Origin: Mesorhizobium sp. M7A.F.Ca.US.008.03.1.1
GTDB lineage: Bacteria; Pseudomonadota; Alphaproteobacteria; Rhizobiales; Rhizobiaceae
Reading direction: 5' to 3'
DNA: 64,000 nt
Assembly (NCBI RefSeq): GCF_003997495.1
Contig: NZ_RZRU01000002.1
Location: forward strand, 248,001 to 312,000
The position numbers were made by a program, and so were the translations under genes. The notes under the pieces are model-generated. The model was not told the DNA's origin, made no database searches, and worked only from the letters and a program-made list of their open reading frames with translations. How positions within the stretch are numbered: the stretch's first letter is position 1; each line of letters opens with the position of its first letter. This document shows positions 8,031 through 16,244 of the stretch, piece after piece.

Positions 8031-8671
8031 TGCGGCTGCCCGAGGAAATCGCCTTGGCCGAAGCGATCGCCGCCATCGCACCATCGGGTATCCGGATCGG
8101 ATGCCGGATGATCCGCGACGGCGACGAGGCCCATCTGCTGCCTGGGGAAGCGCATTCCATCCCCGCGCGTCAGCCTGGCATGCGGCGCGCCAGCGGCGCG
8201 GCCCGGTGGATCGCGCACGGACTGCTGGCGGAGCTTGGCGTCGGCAACGTCGCCATCCTGCGCACGCCAGCGGGCGCGCCGGCCTGGCCCGACGGAATAA
8301 TGGGTTCGCTCGCGCACGACGATGACATGGCCGTGGCAGCGATTGCACCGATTGGCGATATCGCCTCGCTCGGCATCGACGTCGAGCCCGCGCGGCCTCT
8401 CCCGGATGACATTTTGGCGCTCGTGACAACACCTGCGGACCGCACGGACGCAGCCGACCGGAATCTTGCCGGCCGCATCCTCTTTGCCGCCAAGGAAGCC
8501 GTCTACAAGGCCGTCTATCCGCTCGATCGCCAGGTGCTGGGTTATGAGGACATCACCGTCGACCTGAACGCAGGCCGCGCGACGACGAAGACGGGCCGCA
8601 AGGCCAGCCTCGCCTACTGCGTTGCCCCGCGCGTGGTCGTGCTGGCATTTGTCGATGGAGATGGGCGCTAG
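8027..8671 (+). CDS. 4'-phosphopantetheinyl transferase (EntD/Sfp type)
   Basis: A 214-residue protein of EntD size. Characteristic motifs are GSLAHDDD (93-100, the substrate-binding His), LGIDVEPARP (115-124, Mg-binding Asp/Glu) and FAAKEAVYKAVYP (153-165, the WxxKEA-like signature). The family transfers phosphopantetheine from CoA to the Ser of carrier proteins. Its start overlaps the GNAT stop, so it is translationally coupled in the NRPS operon. It is almost certainly the dedicated enzyme that primes the carrier domain of the 3367-7530 protein. Confidence 0.87.
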   Translation: MMRLPEEIALAEAIAAIAPSGIRIGCRMIRDGDEAHLLPGEAHSIPARQPGMRRASGAARWIAHGLLAELGVGNVAILRTPAGAPAWPDGIMGSLAHDDDMAVAAIAPIGDIASLGIDVEPARPLPDDILALVTTPADRTDAADRNLAGRILFAAKEAVYKAVYPLDRQVLGYEDITVDLNAGRATTKTGRKASLAYCVAPRVVVLAFVDGDGR

Positions 8672-8673
8672 AG

Positions 8674-9786
8674 CTACTCGCCAACAATCTCCGTATATCC
8701 CTTCACCTCGCCATCCAGCCCGCGCAGCCGCCAGTTCTCGCCGTCCCGTCCCTCGACATGGCAAGGCCCGATCGGCACCTTGCCGCCGCCTTGCGGCAGG
8801 TCGAGCACATAGACGGGGTTGCAGATGCCCGACAGCCGCGCCCGCAGCGCTTCAGTCAGCGCCTGTCCCTGCGCAATCGTGGTGCGGCGGTGCGCCATGC
8901 CGCGCGCGAGGTCGCCATGGTGCAGGTAATAGGGTTTGACGCCGAGGCGGTACATCAGCTCGCGGCAGAGCTCCTCCAGCGCCTCGACGCTGTCATTGAC
9001 ACCCTTGAGCAGAACGCTCTGGTTGAGCAGCACGAAACCGGCCTGGCGCAGTGTGCGGCAGGCCACCTCGGTTGCGTCGGTGATCTCGCGCGCATGATTG
9101 AAATGGGTGACGACGGTGACCATCAGCCGGCCCTGCAGGGCGGCAACCAGTCCCGGCGTGATGCGCGACGGCAGCACCACCGGCACGCGCGTGTGGATGC
9201 GCAGCAGCCGCACATGCGCAATGGCTTCGATGCGCGCGAAGATTTCGGCCAGCGCCTTGTCGGGCAGCGACAGCGGATCGCCGCCGGTCAGGATCACCTC
9301 GCGGATCTCGGGATGGTCCGCGATATAGGCAAGCGCCGGCTCCAGCGCCTCGCGCGTATACCCGCGGCCGATCGCGGTCAGCGACTCCTTGCGAAAGCAG
9401 AACCGGCAATAGACCGCGCATTGATAGGTCGGGAACAACAGCACCCGGTCGGCATGGCGATGCGTCAATCGCGGCACCGGGCTGAAGTCATGGTCGGCGA
9501 TCGGATCGTCGAGTTCGCCTTCCTGTTCCATCAATTCGTCCGGCGACGGAATGACCTGCGCCCGGATCGGGTCGGCGGGGTCGGTCCAGTCGATCAGGTC
9601 GAGATAGGCCTTTGGGATGCGAACCTTGTGGTTCGCCGCCGCGGCCTGGGCGGCTGCGCGCTCGGCTGGGGACAGCGGCAGGGACGCTAGATCGCGGACG
9701 TGGCGCACGCCGGCGCGGACTTCAGCCTGCCAGGCGGCGTCGGGGCCGGCGGTGGGTGCGGCGTGGAGTTTGGTGTCTGAAGTCAT
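8674..9786 (-). CDS. lysine 2,3-aminomutase family radical SAM protein (EpmB-like)
   Basis: A 370-residue protein with the radical-SAM cluster motif C-x3-C-x2-C at C123, C127 and C130 (CAVYCRFC), followed by TGGDPLSL and a PLP-site region toward the C-terminus (HHGDLARGMAH, VYVLDLPQGGGK). The family either converts free L-lysine to beta-lysine (KamA) or modifies elongation factor P (EpmB). The length and lack of a long C-terminal extension favour the EpmB-like branch. Neither epmA nor efp is next to it here. It converges with the phosphopantetheinyl transferase, leaving two bases between stops. A beta-lysine-like product next to a Pls-type synthetase is a suggestive coincidence, not evidence. 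Confidence 0.85.
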   Translation of the reverse strand: MTSDTKLHAAPTAGPDAAWQAEVRAGVRHVRDLASLPLSPAERAAAQAAAANHKVRIPKAYLDLIDWTDPADPIRAQVIPSPDELMEQEGELDDPIADHDFSPVPRLTHRHADRVLLFPTYQCAVYCRFCFRKESLTAIGRGYTREALEPALAYIADHPEIREVILTGGDPLSLPDKALAEIFARIEAIAHVRLLRIHTRVPVVLPSRITPGLVAALQGRLMVTVVTHFNHAREITDATEVACRTLRQAGFVLLNQSVLLKGVNDSVEALEELCRELMYRLGVKPYYLHHGDLARGMAHRRTTIAQGQALTEALRARLSGICNPVYVLDLPQGGGKVPIGPCHVEGRDGENWRLRGLDGEVKGYTEIVGE

Positions 9787-9947
9787 CGGAGTTTCTCGGG
9801 GGCAGTTTCTGGCGGAGCTATCGGCCGGATGGCCAGGCGGGTCAACCTTCTGGGGTGGTCGCCGCCATCAAATCCACCGCCCGCAAATCCGTAGGTATTT
9901 AGCCAAAATGGCACTATTCTGCGCAGTCCGGGCTTCAGGGAAAACGA

Positions 9948-10883
9948 ATGGATTTCAGCACTGGCCATGGTTACCTGCTCATCGGCGGCCTCATCCTCGT
10001 CGGTACTGGGCTGCTCATCCTGTCGCTGATCGTCAATCTGCGCGTCGCCCACAGCGTGCGCGACGACGTGCGTCATCGCGAAAAGCTGCTGGAATATTAC
10101 CGTAACATCTTCTCGCAGTTGGGCGTGATCCTGATCGGCATCGGCGTGTCGCTGTTCATCTTCTTTTTCCAGCAGAATTACCAAGACCAGCGCAGACGCG
10201 AAACGGATCTCCAGCAGGTTCTGGCCAAGCTGGCGGCGCGCATCGCTCGCGGCGCTCCCCTCGTCGAGTCACTTGGCGAATTCGACGGGCTGCTGGACGA
10301 CGGCGGGGCCTACGTTAGTCCCGAACTTGGTGGAACCAACGCCGCCATCGGCGCGCAGGGAGCGGAGCTTGGCAAGCAGATCCGCGAAATCCTGCTGGTT
10401 GAGCGCGACGTCGACATCCGGGACTTCGACATCCTCAACCTGTCGCGCGATTTCGAGTCGTCGTTCGTCGTCAGCGAGCTCGATCCGGCGCTATGGTTCG
10501 ACATCGTGCGCGACGAGAGCGAGATCAAATATGCCATCACCCAACTCACCCTCGATTACAAGGACCTGCAGGATGCGATCGGCGGCGAACCGGTCGAGGT
10601 TGCGATCGCCAATCCTGAAACCGAGCGCAAGATCAAGCACGAGGTGCTCGACATCTTCTATGACGCCGACCTCCTGCGCCAGCGCAGCAGGCGATTTCTC
10701 GGCCGTGCGTGCTGGCTTCTCAACCACGGACGCAGCTTTGTCGGTCTTGCACCGGTCGAAGCGATCGAAGCCGATGCGAGGTCGCACCAGGAATGGATCG
10801 ACCGGGCGAAACCCTTGCTGACGCAGGCGAAGTCGGGCAGCGGCGATTGCTTCAAGCTGCTCCGATACGGCCCGGCATCATGA
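9948..10883 (+). CDS. hypothetical inner-membrane protein with two N-terminal helices
   Basis: A 311-residue protein. Transmembrane segments lie at about 9-29 and 57-75, joined by a charged loop. The remaining 230 residues are hydrophilic and probably cytoplasmic; residues 76-100 could be a short coiled coil (QRRRETDLQQVLAKLAAR). No catalytic motif was recognised. It stands alone, divergent from the aminomutase and convergent with the serine hydrolase. Confidence 0.75.
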   Translation: MDFSTGHGYLLIGGLILVGTGLLILSLIVNLRVAHSVRDDVRHREKLLEYYRNIFSQLGVILIGIGVSLFIFFFQQNYQDQRRRETDLQQVLAKLAARIARGAPLVESLGEFDGLLDDGGAYVSPELGGTNAAIGAQGAELGKQIREILLVERDVDIRDFDILNLSRDFESSFVVSELDPALWFDIVRDESEIKYAITQLTLDYKDLQDAIGGEPVEVAIANPETERKIKHEVLDIFYDADLLRQRSRRFLGRACWLLNHGRSFVGLAPVEAIEADARSHQEWIDRAKPLLTQAKSGSGDCFKLLRYGPAS

Positions 10884-10912
10884 ACTCCCGGCGGCACCGT
10901 TCGATTTGGAAG

Positions 10913-12469
10913 TCAGTCACCCACACGTTGCAGCGTGCCGAGATGATTGTCGTCGAGGAAACCTACGGTCATGGCCGACGCCTTGCCATCGGGGCCGACG
11001 ACAAAACTTACACCCGAGGGGCTGTCCGGCGTCTCCGCGTCGGGGAAGGTCAGGAAAAGGTCACCGTCGAAATGCCTCAATGAATAGGACCGGCCAGCGG
11101 CCGGGCCTACCTTGAGCACAAGGTCGTCTCCCGCTTTCGACACAATCGCGTCGCCGATGAAGTCGTTGGCGTACCGGCCGGCATAGACACTGCCCGGCCC
11201 GGCTCGCCGTGACGGAGACGGCGGCGCGGCATAGGTGGCCTTGGCCGCCGCGACCGCCGGACCGAACAGGCCCGCATAGATATCATTCCACGCCGTGACC
11301 CAGTCCTTCTCGACCCTACCATCGAAGACGAGATCGGCGAAGCTGTCGGACAATCCCTCCGGCAGGCCAGTCGGAAAGGCGTTGGCGACGATGACTATGC
11401 CCAGCTTCTCCTTTGGGAAGACTGTCACCAGGGTACGCGCGCCGACGCTGAAGGCGCCGGCGTGGCCCCAGCTCAGGCCGTGTCGGCCGAATTCGACGTT
11501 CCAGCCGAGGCCGTAGAACGATGCGCCGCCGGAGACGGGATTGTTGCCGCGCGCTATCAGCGGAACATGCGTCTGGCTTAGCGCATCGGCGGCAATCAGT
11601 GTCTTGCCGGCATAAACGCCGTTGCCGAGAATGAGGCGCACCCATTGCGAGAGGTCACGTGCCGTAGAGCTGACGCCGCCGGCGGGCGCCTGCGCATCCG
11701 GATCGCGCTCTATCCTCGCGGCCCAGGCGCCATCGACCTTGACGTGAAGCGCGGCGCGGTTGGTTTGCTTGACGAAGTCTGAATGACGGGAACTGGTCGA
11801 GGCCATGCCAAGCGGACGGTAGAGCTTCTCCTCGGCGACCTCCTCCCAGGGCTTTCCCGTCGGTGTCGCGGCTGCCACGGCACCCTCTGTCAATCCGAAA
11901 TTGCTGTAGGAATACTCGGCGCGAAAGCTCGACGATAGTGGCACGAACCGCAGGCGATGCAGGATCTCGACGCGGTCGTAGCCAATGTCCTCGAGGTCGT
12001 CTCCGGCGGTGCCCGGAAGGCCGCTGCGATGCGAAAACAGGTCACGGATGGTGAGCTGGCTTGCCGGATAAGGATCGGCCAGCCGGAAGGCCGGATCGAG
12101 ATCGGCGATCTTCGAATCCCAGGACACGATCCTGTCGCTGACCAACGCCGCTACGACGGTGGTGGAAACCGGCTTGGAAAGGGAGGCGATCTGAAACACC
12201 GTGTCGGCATCGACGGTCTCAGGCTTGCCGGCCTCGCGATGCCCAAAACCCTTGAGGAAGATCACCTCGTCATCGCGCACGACGCCGATGGCGAGACCGG
12301 GTACGGCACCGTCCGCTACGGCAGCTTCGGCAAGCGCCTCGAGCTTCGACAGGGCAGCAGTGATGCGCTCGGGCGTGAGGGTATCGGCCAGCGCCGCGTG
12401 CGGCCAAAGCGCCGTTGCGGCGATGAAGACCCAAACCCTCCACTGACAGAGATTCCGATTCAGCCGCAT
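10913..12469 (-). CDS. secreted class C beta-lactamase-like serine hydrolase
   Basis: A 518-residue protein with a signal peptide of about 28 residues (hydrophobic core then AALA-D). The serine-hydrolase residues are S96-x-x-K99 (SLSK), Y188-S-N190, and an HAG motif near residue 370 in place of KTG. Known relatives include AmpC, D-aminopeptidases and esterases (EstB). A C-terminal beta-rich extension of about 100 residues resembles the lipocalin-like tail seen in many of these proteins. The frame stays open upstream to 13069, but ATG 12469 has GGGAGGAGG seven bases upstream and begins the signal peptide. The physiological substrate is unknown. Confidence 0.9.
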   Translation of the reverse strand: MRLNRNLCQWRVWVFIAATALWPHAALADTLTPERITAALSKLEALAEAAVADGAVPGLAIGVVRDDEVIFLKGFGHREAGKPETVDADTVFQIASLSKPVSTTVVAALVSDRIVSWDSKIADLDPAFRLADPYPASQLTIRDLFSHRSGLPGTAGDDLEDIGYDRVEILHRLRFVPLSSSFRAEYSYSNFGLTEGAVAAATPTGKPWEEVAEEKLYRPLGMASTSSRHSDFVKQTNRAALHVKVDGAWAARIERDPDAQAPAGGVSSTARDLSQWVRLILGNGVYAGKTLIAADALSQTHVPLIARGNNPVSGGASFYGLGWNVEFGRHGLSWGHAGAFSVGARTLVTVFPKEKLGIVIVANAFPTGLPEGLSDSFADLVFDGRVEKDWVTAWNDIYAGLFGPAVAAAKATYAAPPSPSRRAGPGSVYAGRYANDFIGDAIVSKAGDDLVLKVGPAAGRSYSLRHFDGDLFLTFPDAETPDSPSGVSFVVGPDGKASAMTVGFLDDNHLGTLQRVGD

Positions 12470-12624
12470 GCACAAGCCTCCTCCCAGGAATTCACGTGGC
12501 CATGATACAGACCCGCACGGGTGAGGCCAGCCCTTCTCAGGCCACTCGCGCTGCGAGCCGGATGTTCGATCTCCTTCAACGGCCATGCCGACGACGTCAG
12601 CTTCAGCGACGCGCTCCCCTGATC

Positions 12625-13515
12625 CTACCGCCCAGCGGTGCCCGCCATCGCCACAAAGGCGCTCTCGATGGTCTCGAACGTCAGCTCCGGATAGAGCGCT
12701 CCGGCTTCCGGCGTGGCCGTCTCGAGCGCGGTCTCGCCGCGAATCCAGAACGCCCGCAGCAGTCCGAGCCACGGGGCTGATGCGATCTTCGCCTCCAACT
12801 CCGCCGCACTCTGGGGCACGATGCGCGGCGAGCGGCCGCTCGCCCGGCGCCACAGATCGATCATTTCGTTCTGGGTGATCTTGTTCTGGGCGATCCGGAT
12901 TTCGCTGCGGACAGCATTGGGGTCGTTCAGCGCACGCATGGTGACCGCGGCGATGTCCTTTTCGCTGACGAACGTCGCCGGCACATTGCCGTTGCCATAA
13001 AGCGTCACCTCTTCGGGAGGCAAAGGCGACGAGCCGAAGCGCATCAGATCGCCCAGCGTCGTCACCCATGTCGAGAAGAAACCATTGGTGTAGATCACCG
13101 TATAGGGCAGATCGGCCTCCTTGATCGCGTCGAACACCGCTCGCTTGAGGTCGAGCGGCGGAATCGAGCCCGGTGCGGCGACGGCGAAGTCGAGGCCGAA
13201 GCCGGCGGAAGGCACGTAGCGGGAAACGCCGACATCCCTGAGCGCCCGCACCAGCGTCATCTCGCTGGCCGAATGCACATGCACCGAGGAGATGACGCGG
13301 TCCACCGCACTGGCGGCGCGAACAAGGCTGTCATAGTCGTCGAGATCGCCGACATGGATTTTGGCGCCGAGCTCCTTCAGCGAACGCAGCCGCTCTTCAT
13401 TGCCGGCCGTTGCCGGACGAACCAGAACGTGCAGGCGATCGCCATTGCGGACGCTGGCTTTCGCCATCTCGCTGCCGAGCAGCCCCGTCGCGCCGATGAT
13501 CAGGGTGCTGGTCAT
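12625..13515 (-). CDS. NmrA-like NAD(P)-binding oxidoreductase
   Basis: A 296-residue atypical short-chain dehydrogenase. The N-terminal dinucleotide-binding motif is GATGLLG (residues 8-14), followed by a basic Arg suited to NADP. Later parts (YVPSAGFG, PYTVIYTNGFF) resemble the NmrA/phenylcoumaran-benzylic-ether-reductase group. These proteins either reduce aromatic substrates or sense NADP(H). The start overlaps the stop of the DUF1127 gene by 4 bases, so the two are coupled, and the pair is divergent from a LysR regulator with shared operator-like half-sites. Confidence 0.88.
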   Translation of the reverse strand: MTSTLIIGATGLLGSEMAKASVRNGDRLHVLVRPATAGNEERLRSLKELGAKIHVGDLDDYDSLVRAASAVDRVISSVHVHSASEMTLVRALRDVGVSRYVPSAGFGLDFAVAAPGSIPPLDLKRAVFDAIKEADLPYTVIYTNGFFSTWVTTLGDLMRFGSSPLPPEEVTLYGNGNVPATFVSEKDIAAVTMRALNDPNAVRSEIRIAQNKITQNEMIDLWRRASGRSPRIVPQSAAELEAKIASAPWLGLLRAFWIRGETALETATPEAGALYPELTFETIESAFVAMAGTAGR

Positions 13516-13694
13516 ATCGCCCTCCCGTCGCGCAGGATGGCACCGTCCCAGTCGCGCTCCAGGCCGATGTCATGCAAACGATGGTCCGAGAAGCGTGAAA
13601 CCCGGCGCAACGCACGCCGGCGCTCGACGGCTGCCGAGGTTCTAAGTGCAAGACCGCTCAACGCGGCACTGATGGATTCGAAGGTCGGGTTCAT
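13512..13694 (-). CDS. DUF1127 (YjiS-like) small protein
   Basis: A 60-residue Arg-rich protein. The C-terminal half carries the DUF1127 pattern: RRALRRVSRFSDHRLHDIGLER. The usual family core is L..LsdreLrDIGLsR. Short DUF1127 proteins in alphaproteobacteria affect phosphate uptake and RNA turnover; no specific role can be assigned here. It is the first gene of an overlapping pair with the NmrA-like oxidoreductase and probably shares its LysR-controlled promoter. Confidence 0.82.
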   Translation of the reverse strand: MNPTFESISAALSGLALRTSAAVERRRALRRVSRFSDHRLHDIGLERDWDGAILRDGRAI

Positions 13695-13763
13695 TGTCCG
13701 TCTCCTGTGTTTGCCCCAAGCGCAAGCGTGCCGACGCCGTCCGCAGAGGGACGAGCATGATGA

Positions 13764-13905
13764 TTGCTCACACTTATTTCTGGTCGTTCAGTCCAGCGGC
13801 GAGATGGGAAACCCGATCTGGATGCGCCGCTACGCTTATAGATTGGACATTTCCGGGCTGGACGACAAACGACTCTTTGTGCAGGATTTGTGAGCAACGC
13901 TCACA
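13764..13905. promoter_or_regulatory. LysR-type operator candidates between DUF1127 and LysR genes
   Basis: A perfect 7-3-7 palindrome, TGTGAGCAACGCTCACA, sits at 13889-13905, 8 bases before the likely LysR start at 13914. A half-site TTGCTCACA at 13764-13772 is the exact reverse complement of its first nine bases. Paired sites about 125 bp apart in a divergent promoter suit autoregulation plus control of the DUF1127-NmrA pair. Confidence 0.5.
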
Positions 13906-13913
13906 GATGGATC

Positions 13914-14825
13914 ATGCCGCGCAGACTGCCGCCCCTCACCGCCCTGCCCGCCTTCGAGGCCGCCGCCAGGCATCTGAGTTTTTCGAAGGCGGCGGGTGAA
14001 CTCAACGTCACCCATGGCGCGGTCAGCCGCGCCATCCGCAACATCGAGGACAGGCTGGGCATCCAGCTTTTCGATCGGGGAACGCGGTCCGTGCGCCTGA
14101 CGTCGGTGGGCGCGGCCTATGCATCTGAAGTCAGGACGGCGCTAGACCAGATCGCCGCCGCCACCATCGCCGCCACGCCCGACCGCACGACAGGCATCCT
14201 GAATGTCAGCACATCGGACGGTTTTGCCGGCCGCTGGCTGGTGCCGAGGCTGCATCGCTTCCACCGCGCCAACGCCGACATCGACGTGCGGCTGTCCACG
14301 TCTGGCGTGCTTTCCGATTTCGTCAGTGACGGCATCGACATCGCCATCCGTTATGGCAAGGGCGGTTATGCCGGCGTGACCGCGGAATTTCTCGCCGATG
14401 AGGAGGTTTTCCCCGTCTGCAGCCCCGAACTGCTGCAAGGCGAAAATCCGCTGCGCCTGCCCGGGGATCTCAGGCATCACAAGCTGATCCATGACGCCTT
14501 TCGCATCGACTGGGCGACATGGCTGCAACATGCCGGCGTGGTAGATGTCGATCCGAAGCGCGGCGTGCGCTTCGATTCCGCCACCTTCGCCGTGGAGGCC
14601 GCGGTGCATGGCGAAGGCGTGTTGCTGGGCCGAAGCGCGCTGGTCTCGGCCGACCTCGCCGCGGGGCGGCTGGTGAGGCCCTTCGACCTCGCGCTGAAAT
14701 CCGCCTCGCGCTACTACGTCGTCTACCGCGACGGCGCGCTGCGCCAGAAGAAGATCAGGGCGTTCCGCGACTGGCTGTTTGCCGAAGTGGCGGCCGACTG
14801 GATTGGTGCGACGAAGGGCGATTGA
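13914..14825 (+). CDS. LysR-family transcriptional regulator (GcvA-like)
   Basis: A 303-residue LysR regulator counted from ATG 13914 (MPRRLPPL). The winged HTH spans about 5-62 with FSKAAGELNVTHGAVSRAI as the recognition region. The rest is a periplasmic-binding-like effector domain. The PLTALPAFEAAARHLSFSKAA opening is typical of the GcvA/AmpR-type subgroup. A GTG at 13890 could extend it by 8 residues but would place the palindromic operator inside the gene. Likely target: the divergent DUF1127-NmrA pair. Confidence 0.9.
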   Translation: MPRRLPPLTALPAFEAAARHLSFSKAAGELNVTHGAVSRAIRNIEDRLGIQLFDRGTRSVRLTSVGAAYASEVRTALDQIAAATIAATPDRTTGILNVSTSDGFAGRWLVPRLHRFHRANADIDVRLSTSGVLSDFVSDGIDIAIRYGKGGYAGVTAEFLADEEVFPVCSPELLQGENPLRLPGDLRHHKLIHDAFRIDWATWLQHAGVVDVDPKRGVRFDSATFAVEAAVHGEGVLLGRSALVSADLAAGRLVRPFDLALKSASRYYVVYRDGALRQKKIRAFRDWLFAEVAADWIGATKGD

Positions 14826-14866
14826 GGTAGAAGGGCTGCGCTTGCAACCCAAGCAGCGCCGCGCAG

Positions 14867-15028
14867 ACCCCCACCCCGCTGCTTCGCATCGACCCTCCCC
14901 ACAAGGGGAGGGTGAGGAAGGCGCCCTGCCCGCCTGCCGACAGCGCCTTTTTTTAGAAATGCGGAAAAGCTGGGCTCCCAACCTCCCCTTGTGGGGAGGT
15001 CGGACCGGAGGTCCGGGTGGGGGTTATG
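14867..15028. repeat. long intergenic inverted repeat
   Basis: The outer arms are CCCCCACCC near 14868 and GGGTGGGGG near 15019. Inside each arm lies a smaller palindrome: CCTCCCCACAAGGGGAGG near 14893 and CCTCCCCTTGTGGGGAGG near 14983. The whole could fold into a long stem with two internal hairpins. It lies downstream of the LysR gene and downstream of the tautomerase gene, in the convergent gap, like other rhizobial non-coding palindromic elements. Confidence 0.7.
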
Positions 15029-15090
15029 GCGCAACTTTGCTGGACTGGAGCTCCTCGCCTCACGAAGTCAAAGAGGAGGTCGGCCCGGCA

Positions 15091-15303
15091 CTACTCCTTC
15101 GCGCGATAGGCGTCCGGCACCATGAACACTTCGTCGGCGCGGCCATAGCCGCCATCGGCGACCTCCTCCACCAGGACCATCGTGTAGGGGCGCACCCCCT
15201 CGCCGAAGAAGTCGACGAACATAGCGGTCGTTCGGTGGATGAGGTCTTCCTTCTGCGCCTTGGAGAGAGCGGCCTGCGGCATCTTGATGTTGGCGAATGG
15301 CAT
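15091..15303 (-). CDS. 4-oxalocrotonate tautomerase family protein
   Basis: A 70-residue protein, normal size for the tautomerase superfamily. The initiator Met is followed by Pro, the catalytic N-terminal proline after Met removal (MPFANIKMPQ). The beta-alpha-beta pattern ends in VFMVPDAYRAKE. Such small hexameric or trimeric enzymes tautomerise enol/keto acids, but the substrate is not readable. It lies downstream of an SDR gene on the same strand, 80 bases away, and may be co-transcribed. Confidence 0.85.
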   Translation of the reverse strand: MPFANIKMPQAALSKAQKEDLIHRTTAMFVDFFGEGVRPYTMVLVEEVADGGYGRADEVFMVPDAYRAKE

Positions 15304-15383
15304 GATCGTTTTCCTTCTCTTTGGGGTTGGGTTTCAGGCTTTGGGAGGGAGCCGTTCGGCAAGGCCGATCTGTCATCGTCTCC

Positions 15384-16142
15384 TCAGACCACGCCGCCAT
15401 TGGCGCGGATGATTTGTCCGTTGACCCAGCCACTGTCCGGTCCGGCCAGGAACGAGACCAGCCCGGCAATGTCATCGGGCTGGCCGAGCCGGCCGAGCGG
15501 GATCATCTTGCCGATGGCCTCGATCTGCGCCTCGCTCTTGCCTTCCGTGAACAGCGCGGTCTCGATCGGTCCGGGCGCCACCGCGTTGACGGTGACACGG
15601 CGCGCGCCAAGCTCCTTGGCCAGGATGTGGGTGATCGCCTCGACACCCGCCTTGGTGGCGGCGTAGACGCCGTAGCCCGGCTGGTAGAGACCGACGACGC
15701 TGCTGGAAAAATTGACGATGCGGCCGCCGTCGCGAAGCCGGCGCGCGCCTTCCCGCATGCCGCGGAACACGCCGCCGAGATTGATCGCGATCTGCGTGTC
15801 GAACGCAGCATCGTCGGTCTGCGCGATCGGCGAAATCTTCATGATGCCGGCATTGTTGACGAGGATGTCGATGCCGCCGAACGCTTTCTCGCCGGCGTCA
15901 AACAGTGCGGCGATGCCGTTTGGATCGGCGATATCTGCCTGCACGGCGATCGCCTTGCCGCCGTCGGCCTCGATGCTGCGCACAAGCTCTTCGGCCTCCG
16001 CACGTCCCCGTGCATAGTTGACGACGACAGCGACCCCGTCGCGGGCGAGCCGGCGTGCGATCGCCGCACCAATCCCCTTCGAGGCACCGGTCACGATCGC
16101 CGTTCTGGTTTGGTTGCCCGTATCTGTCTGCTTGGATGTCAT
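15384..16142 (-). CDS. short-chain dehydrogenase/reductase
   Basis: A 252-residue classical SDR from ATG 16142, which has GGAGAG seven bases upstream; an in-frame ATG nine codons earlier is less likely. Motifs are TGASKGIG (cofactor), NNAG, the catalytic Ser in NFSSSVVG, and YAATK (Tyr-x3-Lys). The basic Arg-Gly-Arg after beta-2 suggests NADP preference. It is divergent from a LysR regulator that probably controls it; inverted TTTCCG half-sites lie between them. Confidence 0.9.
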   Translation of the reverse strand: MTSKQTDTGNQTRTAIVTGASKGIGAAIARRLARDGVAVVVNYARGRAEAEELVRSIEADGGKAIAVQADIADPNGIAALFDAGEKAFGGIDILVNNAGIMKISPIAQTDDAAFDTQIAINLGGVFRGMREGARRLRDGGRIVNFSSSVVGLYQPGYGVYAATKAGVEAITHILAKELGARRVTVNAVAPGPIETALFTEGKSEAQIEAIGKMIPLGRLGQPDDIAGLVSFLAGPDSGWVNGQIIRANGGVV

Positions 16143-16187
16143 GGAAGTCTCTCCGTGTGTTGGTGACACGGATATAGGCCGGCCCGC

Positions 16188-16229
16188 TTTCCGGATAATC
16201 AGCCGCCTATTGACATCACTATTCGGAAA
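16188..16229. promoter_or_regulatory. candidate LysR operator between SDR and LysR genes
   Basis: TTTCCGGATAA at 16188-16198 and TATTCGGAAA at 16220-16229 form imperfect inverted half-sites (TTTCCGnATA). TTGACA at 16210-16215 between them could be a -35 element for the LysR gene that starts at 16245. Supported only by symmetry and position. Confidence 0.35.
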
Positions 16230-16244
16230 CTGCGAACAAAAACC

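Noticed and set aside
12470-13069. 200-codon upstream extension of the serine hydrolase frame
   Set aside because: It overlaps the NmrA gene in the same strand but another frame, has no coding character, and an excellent ribosome site plus signal peptide mark the start at 12469.
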